From: Dryomyza anilis
Lineage: Eukaryota; Arthropoda; Insecta; Diptera; Dryomyzidae
DNA length: 64,000 bases
Assembly: GCA_951804985.1 (NCBI GenBank)
Contig: OX638133.1
Location: 76,576,367-76,640,366, forward strand
Reading direction: 5' to 3'
Every line of letters begins with the position of its first letter. Within the stretch, counting starts at the first letter, position 1. Positions 43,351 through 54,455 of this stretch are shown piece by piece. The notes beneath the pieces were generated by a model. The model saw only the letters and a list, made by a program, of their open reading frames with translations. It did not search any database and was not told the DNA's origin. A program made the translations under genes and the position numbers.

Positions 43351-43646
43351 CATGTCGAAGCTTGTCGAAACGTGTCGAACTGATACATGCAGTATATAAG
43401 GTCGTCGCATCTGAAGCACAGCATTTCAGTAGTGATTGGAAAGTGAACGAGTGCGTCTCGTGTGATAAATGTCAAGTTAAATAGTGGACATGCAGCAGTT
43501 GCTAGAATTTGTTATTAGTAAAGTTGTTTATTAAAGTGAATTAATTTGTCATAATTTAAGCCAAACATAAGAGTGTTTTTATTTTGTGCACAATCCAGAG
43601 ATACGAACATGTAGAACAGTTTACCCTAGACTGAATTTTCCTAACA
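43351..43646 (+). mobile_element. LTR fragment related to the solo LTR at 36148
   Basis: TCGAAGCTTGTCGAA, GCAGTATATAAGG, AGTGAACGAGTGCGTCTCGTG, CACAATCCAGAGATACGAAC and TAGACTGAATTTTCCTAACA follow in the same order as in the LTR at 36148-36666. The first half of the LTR is absent. The junction with the DINE shows no duplication, so it probably came from deletion or an insertion followed by loss. Confidence 0.75.
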
Positions 43647-44540
43647 ATATATATTAAATTTACTTTATTTAAAAAATTAAAAAAATACTTATTTAAATAC
43701 TAATTTTACATTATAAAATTTTTATTAATATCTAAGATATAAAACGTTTTTCATTTTATTTTATTATTGCATTCATTTCAGAGATAACATCATTTTTTCA
43801 TTACTCTCCTATAATTTAATTATTCATTAAACAGCATTTCATCATTATGCCTTAGACTTTTTTGAATGCATTAAAGAAGGAAACTTCTGTTTTTTTTCTT
43901 TGTTCGTTGGTTTTTATTTGCAAAATACAAGGGGACCTCGAAGCAATGAAATATATTATTTAATTCATATCAATATCCCTGGTATTAATTGGGAAAATAT
44001 AATATTTAATTACATATTATATTTTCCCAATTTATACTGAGTTAAATATTATCAAAAATAGGAAAAAACAAATTTAGCTTGATACACGCAGAAAATATAG
44101 AATGTTGTTACACTGAACACTGTACTTAAATTATAAAATAATAGAAAAACGATTTTCTATTATTTATTTGTCTCTAACTATATGATATGTTTATTTGCAA
44201 ATAGTTGAATGAATGATTATGTGCATATTATTTATATTTATGTGCATATTTTGAAATTGGTTAACAATATTTTAAATGTATAAATTTGTTTACATTAAGA
44301 CCAATTAAATAATACGTTTATAAATAAAAAAATGCAGGAAACATTGGATGACAAATAACGAATTAGACTCTAAAGTTTAGAGTTTAAACATTTTACGTTA
44401 TTTAAATTTTGAAAATATACATTATAAAAGTCAAATTTATCGAACTCAGTACACACAGGAAACATAAATTTTACAACGAACGAATTATGTTACATTTTCC
44501 TCAACGAATTGTCAGTTTTTATAATAAATGCCTAAATAAC
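43647..44540. other. AT-rich stretch, no gene seen
   Basis: GATACACGCAGAAAATATAG (about 44081) and GTACACACAGGAAACATAA (about 44452) look like left edges of the TA-flanked family. TATAATATTTAATTACATATTATATTTTCCCAATT at about 43997-44031 follows an inverted GGGAAAATATAATATTTAATTA, forming a small palindrome. Confidence 0.4.
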
Positions 44541-44671
44541 TATATATCGTCTTTGTAGAACGAAAAGTAACCAAATACAAATTGACAGATATATAAAGAT
44601 TTTTGTAAATGAATATTAGGCATTTTGAAAATGTATTTGGTGACTTTTCATTCTACAACGACGATAAATAA
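44541..44671. repeat. Imperfect hairpin, 38-bp arms
   Basis: TATCGTCTTTGTAGAACG (left arm 44541-44578) pairs with the reverse complement of CATTCTACAACGACGATAAA (right arm 44632-44671), with about five mismatches over 38 bp and a 53-nt loop. It may be the core of a small foldback MITE. Confidence 0.7.
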
Positions 44672-45047
44672 TAAGTCATGAAATAAATAGCAACATAAAT
44701 TGTAAAAAAAATGTAAAAACTTATAGTGATAAATGCATGATTAAAACTGTAACATGTTTCCTGACATTTTTTTTTTGCGTTTTTATTGAAGAAATTCAAA
44801 GTTTGGAAATACTCGTACTTTATTATTATATAGAAGATAAATAAATACAAGTTTTTTTATTTGAAAATGTGTGTACATTTTGTAAAATTTTACACCGAAA
44901 TATAAATATGTTTAAATATTTTTTAATTATATATATAATTGTGTTTATATAATATAATAAATGTAGATGACTATTTTTCTGGCGAACATAGGGCCTTATG
45001 CAGTGTGTAGGGATAATATTATACTACATTTTTGGTCCACTGATAAC
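44672..45047. other. AT-rich stretch, no gene seen
   Basis: GAAAATGTGTGTACATTTTG at about 44862-44881 could be a decayed right edge of a TA-flanked element that starts at 44452. Otherwise plain AT-rich DNA. Confidence 0.35.
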
Positions 45048-45049
45048 TA

Positions 45050-45908
45050 CACCCAGAAAAAAATCATGGTCATTGATAGTATTTCAATAGAAAAACAATA
45101 ATTTATACCATTAAAATTGGTCAATAGGATGCGTCCCATTAGTTCAGTAATATTGAAACTGTTAATACAATGTGTGGTTCTACCATAAATTTTATAATGT
45201 GATATTTTAATTACAATAAGAAAAACCTATACAAATTTAATGATACGTATTATTAATTTTATGATATATCGAATTACATTTTCCTAATAATTTATTAAAA
45301 CAAAAATGTATTTTAGTTAATTTATTGTATATATTATTTTATTTAAATGTCGAAATTGATATTCAATTTTACAACACACAAATAAAAAGACACTTCTTGC
45401 TGCAAAAGGTTAGAACACATTTAATGTTTGCTTTGATTTCCAATAATTGATGGTAGTACTTGAGTCTACAGTTATATTTGAGTTCGTTGCCATAATAGAA
45501 GTTCGATGTATTATTTATTTTCTGTAATAAATAAAAATATAAATTTAAATATAATTTATTTTCATTAAATACATTGAGTCCTTACCAATGTCGCGTTTAA
45601 TAATGTGGATTATTACAAAAAATACATGCGACCATTTTGAGTAAACACGCAGAGTGACGTACAAAACGAACATGTTGTATTCGTTTTTGTGTTTTACACC
45701 ACTTTTATTATTATAGGAGGAATCCATTAAAAGAACAGTATTTATTCTATTTAAAATAATAATATTGAAATATTTTAATTTATGGTAGTGTATTTTTCAA
45801 ATACTATTGAATTAATTACAAAACTTTTGATTTAAAAAGAAAAAACTATGAACCATAAGATCAATGGTCGTACCATAAATTACTTAATGGTACATTTTCT
45901 TCTGAGTG
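45050..45908. mobile_element. TA-flanked AT-rich element with CACCCAGAAAA/TTTTCTTCTGAGTG ends
   Basis: TA (45048-45049) then CACCCAGAAAAAAATC on the left; on the right ACATTTTCTTCTGAGTG then TA (45909-45910). Just inside, ATGGTCATTGAT on the left is answered by ATCAATGGTCGTACC on the right, extending the inverted repeat. The interior repeats ACCATAAATT and related words. It has the same edges as the element at 3659-4747 but a different internal word and no coding capacity. Confidence 0.6.
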
Positions 45909-46174
45909 TAAATAATATATGTGCTTGTGCGTAATAATGGTTAAAACCAAATTAACATTTTACATAAAAGCATAATGTAAACTACTATATGTTTACATCT
46001 AAATACAATATTTTCAATTAAAAAATATATATTTTAGAAATATAATCAAATATTATACATTTTAGACATAAATATGTTAGAACGAAAACAAATATGTTTA
46101 TATTTGTATATATTTCATTCAACTATAACATTTTTTAAATATATACAAATGTTTTTGAAAACTTCAATTATATA

Positions 46175-47027
46175 TCTATATATATAAAACTCTTGGTCCG
46201 TCTGTCAGTCTGTCTGTCTGATTGTCTGTCTGTCTGTCTGTTTGTTCCAGCATCACGTCTAAACCGCTGAACCGATTTAACTCAAATTTTGCACCAGGAT
46301 ACTATGGAGTCCGGAGGGTGTCATAGGCTATATATGGGCGAAATTGAACAAAGGGGCGTGGCACCTCCCATACAACCTAAACTTTCAAAACGACATATCT
46401 CGGCACATACACAAGCTAAGAAGATGAAACAAAAAACTAAAAACTCACCACACTTAAACTCACCACACTAAAACTCACTACACTAAAAATTCACCACACT
46501 AAAAATTCACCACAATAAAACTCACCACACTAAAACTCACCACACCAAAACTCACCACACTAAAACTCACCGCACTAAAACTCACTACACTAAAAATTCA
46601 CCACACTAAAACTCACCACACTAAAACTCACCACACCAAAACTCACCACACTTAAACACACCACACTAAAAATCACCACACTAAAAATTCAACACACTAA
46701 AACTCACCACATTAAAACTAACTACACTAAAATTTCTACTGGGAAAAACTCTACGGGGAAGAATTCTACCGGGAAGATTTCTACCGGGAAGCGTTCTATG
46801 GGGAAGAATTTTACGGCTAAGATTTCTACTGGGAAGAATTGTACGGCGAAATATTCTACTGTCTGAATTGTCTTTGAGAAAAGTTGTTTTGGCGGAGAAA
46901 TATTATTTGGTTACTACATTTATAAAACCAATAAAAATTCCACAGCGAAGCACGTTATATTAATAAAATCGCTTTATATCTATATATTCACAAAATCTTG
47001 GCACGAGTCGTGCACGGGTCCAGCTAG
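46175..47027 (+). mobile_element. Helitron, complete, non-autonomous
   Basis: A|TCTATATATATAAAACTC at 46175 and CTAG|T at 47024-47027 are canonical Helitron termini between A and T. The hairpin GCACGAGTCGTGC (47001-47013) sits 10 bp before the end. Inside: (GTCTGTCT)n, CCAGCATCACGTCTAAACCG, a roughly 100-bp module shared with the other Helitrons (GGGCGTGGCACCTCCCATAC), the 15-bp CACCACACTAAAACT array (46441-46735), a second 15-bp array (46735-46868), then the shared 3' end. It encodes no Rep/helicase. Confidence 0.92.
46441..46868. repeat. Two adjacent 15-bp minisatellites inside the Helitron
   Basis: First about 20 units of CACCACACTAAAACT, then about nine units of the GGGAAGAATTCTACC type. 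Both units and their order are shared with the Helitron at 21516-23943, seen there on the other strand. Confidence 0.9.
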
Positions 47028-47386
47028 TATTATAATAAAATTATATTGACTACAAATCAAGTCATTATTTTTTAGCATGTAAACTTAATTCTTGTGGTTT
47101 TACGTTTATTCATAATACAAAGGTATCAAAAAAGAACGAATAAACCTTCAGGTACCTCCAGGGTACAACGGTGTATAATTACCGGAATGTTTTCGTATTT
47201 TTTGCAAAACAAACGAACTTATTATTGGTTATTCTCCGAATTATAATTAACGCTAGGAAATACATAAAATTCTCATAGAAATTGTCGAATTTGAAATTGT
47301 TCAAATATTTTATAAATGTAAACGAATTTTACGGTTATTTTTTTTTATAAAAACATATGTGTCAGTGATCTCACGGATTTATTATA
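47028..47386. other. No gene seen
   Basis: AT-rich spacer between the Helitron and the mariner element. Confidence 0.4.
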
Positions 47387-48624
47387 AAAGGATTTTTCAA
47401 TAAGAGCGCTACAAATAAAACCAAAACTGTTTTGGATATCAATGAATTTCTTTATTCCTGTAAAAGTACGTTCGATGCCATTACGTATGGAACTCGATTT
47501 CTTTTGCATAGCCACCACGGCACGCTTGCAGAAGTCCAGACGCTGAACCTAATTTTCGACGGTTTTCAAGCATAAATCGGCCGATACTGCTGCAATTTCA
47601 CGTTCGATATTCGTACGAAGTTTATCAATCGTCGCTGGCTTGTTGGCATAGACCATAGACTTGACGCAACCCTACAGAAAATAGTCTAACAGCGTCAAAT
47701 CGCACGACCGAGGCGACCAATCGACTGGACCATTTCGTCAGATAACACGTTCTCCAAACTTGGTTTCCAATAAATTGATTGTGGCATTCGCTGTGTGGCT
47801 TATGGCGCCGTCCTGTTGGAACCACATGTCCTCCAAGTCCATATCATCCAATTGGGGCAAACAATATTCGGTTATCAATGAACGGTAGCGATTCCCATTC
47901 ACAGTAACGTGCCGGTCTTGATCATCACGGAAGAAGTACGGCCCAATGACGCTGCCGGCCCATAAACCGCACCAAACCGTAATTTTTTCGGGATGCAATG
48001 ATGACTCATGGAGTACGTGTGGATTGCTGTCTGACCAATAACGCATATTTTGTTTATTTACGAAGCCATTCAGCCAGAAATGAGCCTCATCGCAGAAGAT
48101 GATTTTTCGATGAAAATCCGAATCATTTTCAGCCCAATTCACGAACATACGACGCTTCTGGTGTGATTTTGTAAGGATGTAGGCCAAGATCTTATCGCAA
48201 AATTCGCCACAAGGACGTCATAGAGATGCCCAACGCTTGAGAACGACGTGTGAGAGACACATTTGGGCTTTCTTTAACTGAAGCGTCAGCGTTAGCAATA
48301 TTCTCGATACTACGGGCACTTCTTTGTCTCACTGGCACGGGAACACTTTGTACTATGCCTGTGGATTTAAATTGTTCCACTAGACGCTCAATTGTTGATT
48401 TCCTAGGATGAATATGACGACCATAAATTGGACGTAGCGTTCTTAACGTTGAGGCCACTGACTCCGAAATTTTAATAATTTTGACACATTGTTGGCTCGT
48501 ATATCTTTCCATCATGAAATGGCAAACCTTACTGAAGAGAAATGTCAAAAGACCGGCAAGAAATATGGCGTCGTTCGCTATCCCTGTCGCTCTATTTTTC
48601 TAGCGTCTCATTTGAAAAACACTG
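47387..48624 (-). mobile_element. mariner-superfamily element (rosa/DD41D type), inactive
   Basis: A 1.24-kb unit flanked by TA (47385-47386 and 48625-48626). Imperfect terminal inverted repeats share TTTTTCAA, then TAAGAGCGCTACAAA on one side and ATGAGACGCTAGAAA on the other. Length, TA duplication and one internal transposase relic on the minus strand all fit an ITm (IS630-Tc1-mariner) element. Confidence 0.85.
47420..48515 (-). pseudogene. mariner-type transposase, DD41D (rosa-like), disrupted
   Basis: From ATG 48515 the minus strand encodes an N-terminal helix-turn-helix region (YTSQQCVKIIKISESV; then PRKSTIERLVEQFKSTG; then SLTRRSQALGISMTSLWRIL). A stop follows near 48190 and a frameshift at about 48150-48180. 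The catalytic region then reads IFCDEAHFWLNG (first Asp), MWFQQDGAISHTA (second Asp) and, after a further stop, WSPRSCDLTLLDYFL (third Asp). Counting the stop as one position, 41 residues separate the second and third Asp, the spacing of the rosa (DD41D) group known from tephritid flies, not DD34D/E. At least four stops and one frameshift make it dead. The enzyme would bind the inverted repeats and perform cut-and-paste transposition at TA. Confidence 0.85.
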
Positions 48625-48626
48625 TA

Positions 48627-49164
48627 CAAACCCAAACAAAATGCCACCAAACAATAATGGTTCCACACAGTTATGAATATTATGTCCTTCAATTTGCTGA
48701 CAATGTTGGAGGCTAAAAACGAAGACTTACTTTAGATTGTGGTTGCTGGCAATGCGGTTGGTTGTCATTTTATGAAAGCTGCAATGATTGGAACAACAAC
48801 AACAAAACTATGAAAAACTAGCTTAAAACCAGCTAAATTTGGTTGAGTTTCATTGTATGGTAGACGGATTTGAAGGATTTTAAATAAATATGAAAATATT
48901 CCAACGGATATCAAAGTGATTTTGTGGTTTTTATATTTTTGTGCTGCTATATATATCTATTACTATATTGTTTCTATGCAAATTCAAAAATAACTAGGGA
49001 AATTGTAAAATAACAAAAGTATGATTGGAAATCAGACACCAAAGAATTCACTATACAATGAAGAAAAACATTACGGAATTAGTGAAAATAGTTTGTATTT
49101 CTTTATATTTCTATATTAAATTCGGGGATGTGACTTAAATATAATAATTGAATTTGAAAATATT
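48627..49164. other. No gene seen
   Basis: AT-rich DNA following the mariner right flank. Nothing recognisable on either strand. Confidence 0.4.
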
Positions 49165-49425
49165 TTGTCGTTGGCTCAGTTGGTTAGTGCGTCGGACCAA
49201 GAACCGAAAGGGTGCAGTTTCGAACCCCTGCTACTGCAACATCATAAAATAGAAAATATTTTTCTATACGATGCTATTTCTCGGCACACAATGGAAAATC
49301 TCCGAAAGCAAAATAGTATCTTAAAAAGGTCTCTGAGTTCACATTATTTCATATTCGACATTAAACTGTGGGTTCTACCATTTGAGTACATATCGTCACT
49401 GTCATGCCAAATGGGCGATTGTGCA
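49165..49425 (+). mobile_element. Diverged tRNA-derived SINE
   Basis: The head GTCGTTGGCTCAGTTGGTTA and GCAGTTTCGAACCCCTGC gives A-box and B-box-like segments. The body mirrors the main SINE family (TTTTTCTATACGATGCTATT, ATTTCTCGGCACACAATGG, GGGTTCTACCATTTGAGTAC) but is clearly diverged. A 109-codon open frame spans it (49165-49494) and is a by-product of the SINE. Confidence 0.65.
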
Positions 49426-49483
49426 TTTTTAAAAATGTTGGGAAATCAAATTTTAAAGTTTGAAGTACTTTATATATTAGTAA

Positions 49484-49886
49484 TGCACCAATAAAGACTT
49501 AAAGCAAAAAAACGCCCTATTGGCATGACAAGATTTTCTAATTTCTTCAGTTTTTTGCAATAACTCCTTATTGGTGCAAAATAAAATATTAAGGAATTAA
49601 TTGTTTTTTTTTAAAGCACCTATCGATTGGTATCATTATTTAAAAATATGTTGCCAAACATTAATTTGACATGTGATATTATTAAGAACTTTTTATTGGC
49701 AAAATATTTTTAAGTAATGATGCCAATCGATACGTGCTTTAACAGTAAATGTCTTTACACTAATGTTTTATTTTGCACCAATAAATAGTTAAAGCAAAAA
49801 ACTGAAGAAATTTGAAAAATAGAAAATCTTGTCATTCCAAAAGGGCGAATCTTTTCGTTTTTTTGGTAAAAGACTTTATTAGTGCA
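49484..49886. repeat. 403-bp imperfect palindrome
   Basis: The outer arm TGCACCAATAAAGACTT (49484) is answered by AGACTTTATTAGTGCA (49871-49886). Moving inward, ACAAGATTTTCTAATTTCTTC pairs with GAAGAAATTTGAAAAATAGA, and the inner hairpin 49613-49740 begins AAAGCACCTATCGATTGGC and ends CCAATCGATACGTGCTTT. The single-armed version of this repeat lies next to it (49927-50290) and at 7392-7790. Confidence 0.8.
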
Positions 49887-49926
49887 AGTTTAAATAGCGG
49901 TGTAAATGAATTTATTGTTTGTTATC

Positions 49927-50290
49927 AAAGCACCTATCGATTGGCATCATTATTTAAAAATATATTTCCAAACGTTTTTCTTGCAAAAGATAAAAATTCA
50001 AAAAAAATATTTTAAAATAATGGTGATGATCGATATGTGCTTTAAAAATAAACAACTATTGCCTGTACACCACTATTTTATCTTATACCTATAACATGTT
50101 ATGGAAAAAAACGAAATGAATGAAAAGATTTAAATTTTTCGAATTCGCCCATTTGGTTTTGTCTTTTGTGGCTAGAAATATCCAACAAAACCACACACAA
50201 TTTGGGCACAGTATACTTGAGGAAAAACTACATTCAAAAATGAAAAAAAAAATCAAATATTACACATTCGCTCCTTTAGCATGGTAGTGA
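49927..50290 (+). repeat. Direct partner of the 7392-7790 repeat
   Basis: Hairpin 49927-50043 (AAAGCACCTATCGATTGG to GATCGATATGTGCTTT), then ATGTTATGGAAAAAAACGAA, CGAATTCGCCCATTTGGTTT, GAAATATCCAACAAAACC and CAGTATACTTGAGGAAAAAC, the same order as at 7392-7790. The open frames 49812-50094 fall inside it. Confidence 0.75.
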
Positions 50291-50483
50291 TGATATGATG
50301 TACGGCTTAGGTGCTTCAGTGCTCTTATTAATATTTTAATTATAGTAGTGCAACATCTCGAAAACATATTGAGTTTTTATTGATTTTACTTTTAAATTAT
50401 AATAAACATTTCCAACCACTCCTTACATTTCAATAATTAAAAAAAAAAACTTTAAAAAGAATTAATAATATTAAATCAACTTT

Positions 50484-50799
50484 GTAGCCGTGGTAGCTCA
50501 GTGGTTAGTGCGTTGGACTGCGAGTGGAAAGGTCCCCGGTTTAAGCCTGGACTGGGGCTAACAACATCTTTTCATAGAAACATTTTTCTATACCGCGCTA
50601 CCTCTCGTCAGTAAATGGCAAACCTACGAGAGTAAAACCATTGCCTATGAAAAGCTCTCACCCGCCGTTCGGATTCGGCAATAAACTGTAGGTCCCACCA
50701 CTTTGAGTACAAATATAACACGCACAGCTCAAAATGGTGAGAGAGCTCGGCCGAAGTTCTGTACAGGACTGTAGCGCCAAACTATTATTATATTATTAT
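50484..50799 (+). mobile_element. tRNA-derived SINE, full length, 11-bp target duplication
   Basis: AAATCAACTTT lies on both sides (50473-50483 and 50800-50810). The head GTAGCCGTGGTAGCTCAGTG, B box GGTTTAAGCC (one change from GGTTCAAGCC), family body and a TTATTATATTATTAT tail are all present. The variable-length duplication is what LINE-driven target-primed insertion leaves. Confidence 0.9.
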
Positions 50800-50810
50800 A
50801 AATCAACTTT

Positions 50811-51714
50811 ATAGGTGTAGTAAATGTCACTTTTTTTATGATACAATATTTTAACTTAACATTTTTTAAATTACAACTTTTATAACTTAATACATACATT
50901 TTAAATAAAAAACTTAATTAATTAATTTTTTTCACTTTCAAACCGAAACCTTTCAATTGATGACTATTTCCGTGAATAACATTTAAAAAAAAAAAAATGT
51001 GAAATGTTTTAAATATAGTGATGTTGCATTTTCCTCCAGCTTTAGAGCAAAAAATATGTTTTTAATTGAAGATGTAAATCAATATACAGTGAATGCATGA
51101 AAAGTTTATGTCAGGAAATTAAAACAAAAATTGAAATAACAAAATAATTGATGAATATGTGAATGCATGGGGACAAAAATATTAAGCAAAATAAAATGGA
51201 TGAAGTGAAAGTAAAAAAAATGAATAACTACGTTGGAAATAAGGTCACCTGAAATATTTTTTAAATATACATTAAATGTAAAATACATGTATACAATTTA
51301 TAATACTACACTAAGAAAAAAGTAACGAAATTAAATTAAATAAAATTTATTTAAATTTGGTTAAAATACTTTTGTATAAAAAAATTTAATTTTCCATACG
51401 AAAAAATATTACGCGCGAATTTAATTTCAAATTAAATAAAAAGTATTTAATTCTATTACGTACTCATTTAAGTTCATAATTTAAAAATATTATAGAAATA
51501 TTTTTAACAATATTTAAGTATGTTGTTTTGAAGAAAGCCACTACAAAAATTTTTAAATAGTGGCCATACTGGAACATTGATATATTCTATAAATAATCCA
51601 ACCTAATAAAAAATGTCTAAAAAAAGTTAAAAATATATTGTCGGTGATACTGCAAAACCGCTTATCTACATTTTAGAATATTTCTTACTATTTTACAGAA
51701 GAAACAAAACTAAA
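50811..51714. other. AT-rich stretch, no gene seen
   Basis: ACTACACTAAGAAAAAAGTAACG at about 51304 resembles the left edge of the TA-flanked elements. It is followed by AAATTAAATTAAATAAAATTTATTTAAATTT palindromic words. Confidence 0.4.
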
Positions 51715-51771
51715 CAGGGGACCTTTCGGCTCGCAGTCCAACGCACTAACCACTGAGCTACCGCGGCTGCA
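51715..51771 (-). mobile_element. SINE head fragment (tRNA-like part only)
   Basis: On the minus strand it reads GCAGCCGCGGTAGCTCAGTG to AAAGGTCCCC, the first half of the SINE's tRNA-like head. It holds the A box but stops before the B box and is not a tRNA gene. Confidence 0.75.
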
Positions 51772-52219
51772 CTTACTTAATATAAAATTAAGTGTGTCAT
51801 AACTAATGGTATTTATCTAATTTATCCGATCAACAATTCATTTAAAATCGGATTATAACACAAAATTAAGCGTGATTTTAATTATGCGTAATTTCGACGA
51901 TAACTTTGGTAAATTTATTAATTTTACTTTGAACTCAGAAGTTAAAAAAAAAAGTACGAGGAAACATAGCATTGTAGATCAAGTTTGTTATAAAATATAT
52001 ACTCTTATTTAATTATGAAAATTGTAGATGTTATGCAATATATAATATGTAAAAAAGTATATTTTTTGCGTTTGAATGGTCATAAATTTGGTCAGATCGA
52101 TCCGAAATACATTGGGTTTATTGAAAAATATTAATTGAAGTATTCTCAATAAAATATCAGAAAATCAGATCAAAAACTAAAATCTGTAAAAAATTAAGTG
52201 GAAAAATATGAGAAATGTC
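51772..52219. other. No gene seen
   Basis: AT-rich spacer between two SINE copies. Confidence 0.4.
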
Positions 52220-52227
52220 ATATATTT

Positions 52228-52540
52228 GTAGCCGCGTTAGCTCAGTGGTTAGTGCGTTGGACTGCGAGCTGAAAAGTCCCCGGTTCAAGCCTGGACTGGG
52301 GCTAACAACATCTTTTCATAGAAACATTTTTCTATACCGCGCTACCTCTCGTCAGTAAATGGCAAACCTACGAGAGTAAAACCATTGCCTATGAAAAGCT
52401 CTCACCCGCCGTTCGGATTCGGCAATAAACTGTAGGTCCCACCACTTTGAGTACAAATTTAACACGCACAGCTCAAAATGGTGAGAGAGCTCGGCCTAAG
52501 TTCTGTTAGGACTGTAGTGCCAAACTCTTATATTATTATT
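52228..52540 (+). mobile_element. tRNA-derived SINE, full length, 8-bp target duplication
   Basis: ATATATTT occurs directly before (52220-52227) and after (52541-52548). The head GTAGCCGCGTTAGCTCAGTG and B box GGTTCAAGCC are intact and the body is nearly identical to the copy at 50484, with a TTATATTATTATT tail. The two copies even share the CTACCTCTCGTCAGTAAATG variant, so they probably come from one recent subfamily. Confidence 0.9.
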
Positions 52541-52548
52541 ATATATTT

Positions 52549-53159
52549 CAGGCAATGTGAAAAAACTAAGTATGAGGTCTTGATTAGAATTTTGAAGTCC
52601 AACGGAAAATCATACTAAGATCGCGGATATTTTTCTTGTTGTGTTGAGTTATTAGATGAAAATTTGTATTCGTTGGTGAAATTTCACTGAAATTCAATTC
52701 TTTGTTGTCAACACTTTTTTTTTTTGTATTATTTGAATTTATTGGTAAAAATTGTTATATTTTTGAAAAAAATTGAATTATTCCTGGCAAACCATCAAAT
52801 CGATATAATTTATTGGCTTAAATTGTCATTTCTATAATCTATAAAGATATGAAAACGTTATGGTTTTCGATACAAACTAACCTAACTAAAATTATATTAT
52901 TGTATATGTCATTATAGACATCGAGATGATGTTGTAAATGATTTTATTATGTATAAACAAATTTTATTTCTCCAGAAAATTTTATTTGTTTGACAAAAAT
53001 TTTAAATTTTTAAAATTTTCAATTAATATATCTAATTTAAAATTATCGCCAAATGGTTTTCAGGTTATTTAAGAGAATTGCTAATAACTAAGTGCTGAAT
53101 TTTTCTCTATTATTTATAATAATTAATTATCTGCTAATTTGCAAACTATTAACAACTAA
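52549..53159. other. No gene seen
   Basis: AT-rich DNA without recognisable repeats or protein motifs. Confidence 0.4.
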
Positions 53160-53620
53160 TCCCAGAATATGCGACGTCTGAACGTATTTATCACAAATAA
53201 CATGCAACCCGAAAATCTAACAAAATTTACAAGTTATAATTATGAGAGAATTAAATATTATGAAATTAGTGGCTGACAAGCCACAATCTATCAATCATAT
53301 TCATATGCAGATGCCGACTACAGAGCCCACAGACTACACGAGATACTAGTGCGACGCCTTCGCTGCGGCTATAAACTATAGAGCCAAATGGAAACGTGTA
53401 AGATAAATATTGGAGTTTAAGCCCATATTAAGTGAAACAAATTACGTCGCTGCTCTGGGTCGTCGTCGTATTTAACGCACGAAGCCTTTTGGCACTGACA
53501 ACGCAACATTTTATTTGAATTTATGTCACTTGCAAATTACGACGCTCGCTCAGCTCCATGTCAAGCATCGACGAGGACGATGCTAGTTGGCACTCGTTAA
53601 TATGTAAATAAATCTGTGGG
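53160..53620. other. Less AT-rich unique island
   Basis: GCGACGCCTTCGCTGCGGC, ACGTCGCTGCTCTGGGTCGTCGTCG and TCGACGAGGACGATGC give it an uncommon composition for this window. No long frame is present. Possible conserved non-coding or regulatory DNA. Confidence 0.3.
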
Positions 53621-54455
53621 TTATTGGATGTGAATTATGTCGTATAGTTTATAGTTTGTGATAGATATCCAACTAGAAATAGCTAATTTAAATCTAGTAA
53701 AGCATATAAAACAAATTATTGTACGTTTGCTACAATCATATTATACATTTGTTACAATCATGTTATACGCTTGCTACAATCATGAATATGCGCATTCTGA
53801 AAATCATGTTTTTTATCTGGGTATAGATCAAACATGGTTTGAGTAAAATTGTGTTACCTTTAAAACAAATATGCACGGAGTCAAAATATGTTTGGCTTCA
53901 AACATAATTGTTTAGAGCTATGCTATTTCCATAATTAAAAAAATTCTTGTACATATTTAAAGATAATCAAATTCGACACATAATCTCCTCTATTTCCGCG
54001 ACCAGCACATATTCAAAATAAAATACAATTTAAACTTTCGCCAAACAAGAACATCAATTAATCCTATAAATAATGCCGAAAAGAAGTTAATAACTTGTTT
54101 TATTGTCATTACCAATTTACTATGCTAAATGTACAAGTAAAGAGTACCAGAAAAATTTGTTAAATTTCATAAAACAATTTTGCAAATAAAACTTTTTGAA
54201 ATACTTAAATACTGCTATACACACCTATATATAATATGACCAACGAGCATTAAAATTTCATTTATTTCCATGCAATTTCAGTTTTTGCTCTTTTATTTGT
54301 ACACTTATTAGTTTACACAACAGTTAATAATGTTTAACATTTATGTCATTAGCTTGGTGTGCAAATTGCATTTTATTTAATAAATCGCATAAAGTTGGTC
54401 GTTTATTTACACGTATTCGCACTGGCACATTCTGATAACTTTTGCTATGTTTTTC
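53621..54455. other. AT-rich stretch, no gene seen
   Basis: A small tandem of about 20-27 bp units, GCTACAATCATATTATAC / GTTACAATCATGTTATAC / GCTACAATCATGAATATG, lies at 53729-53790. Nothing else is recognisable. Confidence 0.45.

Noticed and set aside
49165..49494. 109-codon frame starting MSLAQLVSASDQEPKG
   Set aside because: It begins inside the tRNA-like head of a diverged SINE and follows the SINE body; not a gene.
50484..50560. Possible tRNA genes at 17570, 50484 and 52228
   Set aside because: The tRNA-like heads are followed by a shared 240-bp body and a TTA-rich tail, with target duplications at two copies, so they are SINEs; the folded head is also imperfect.
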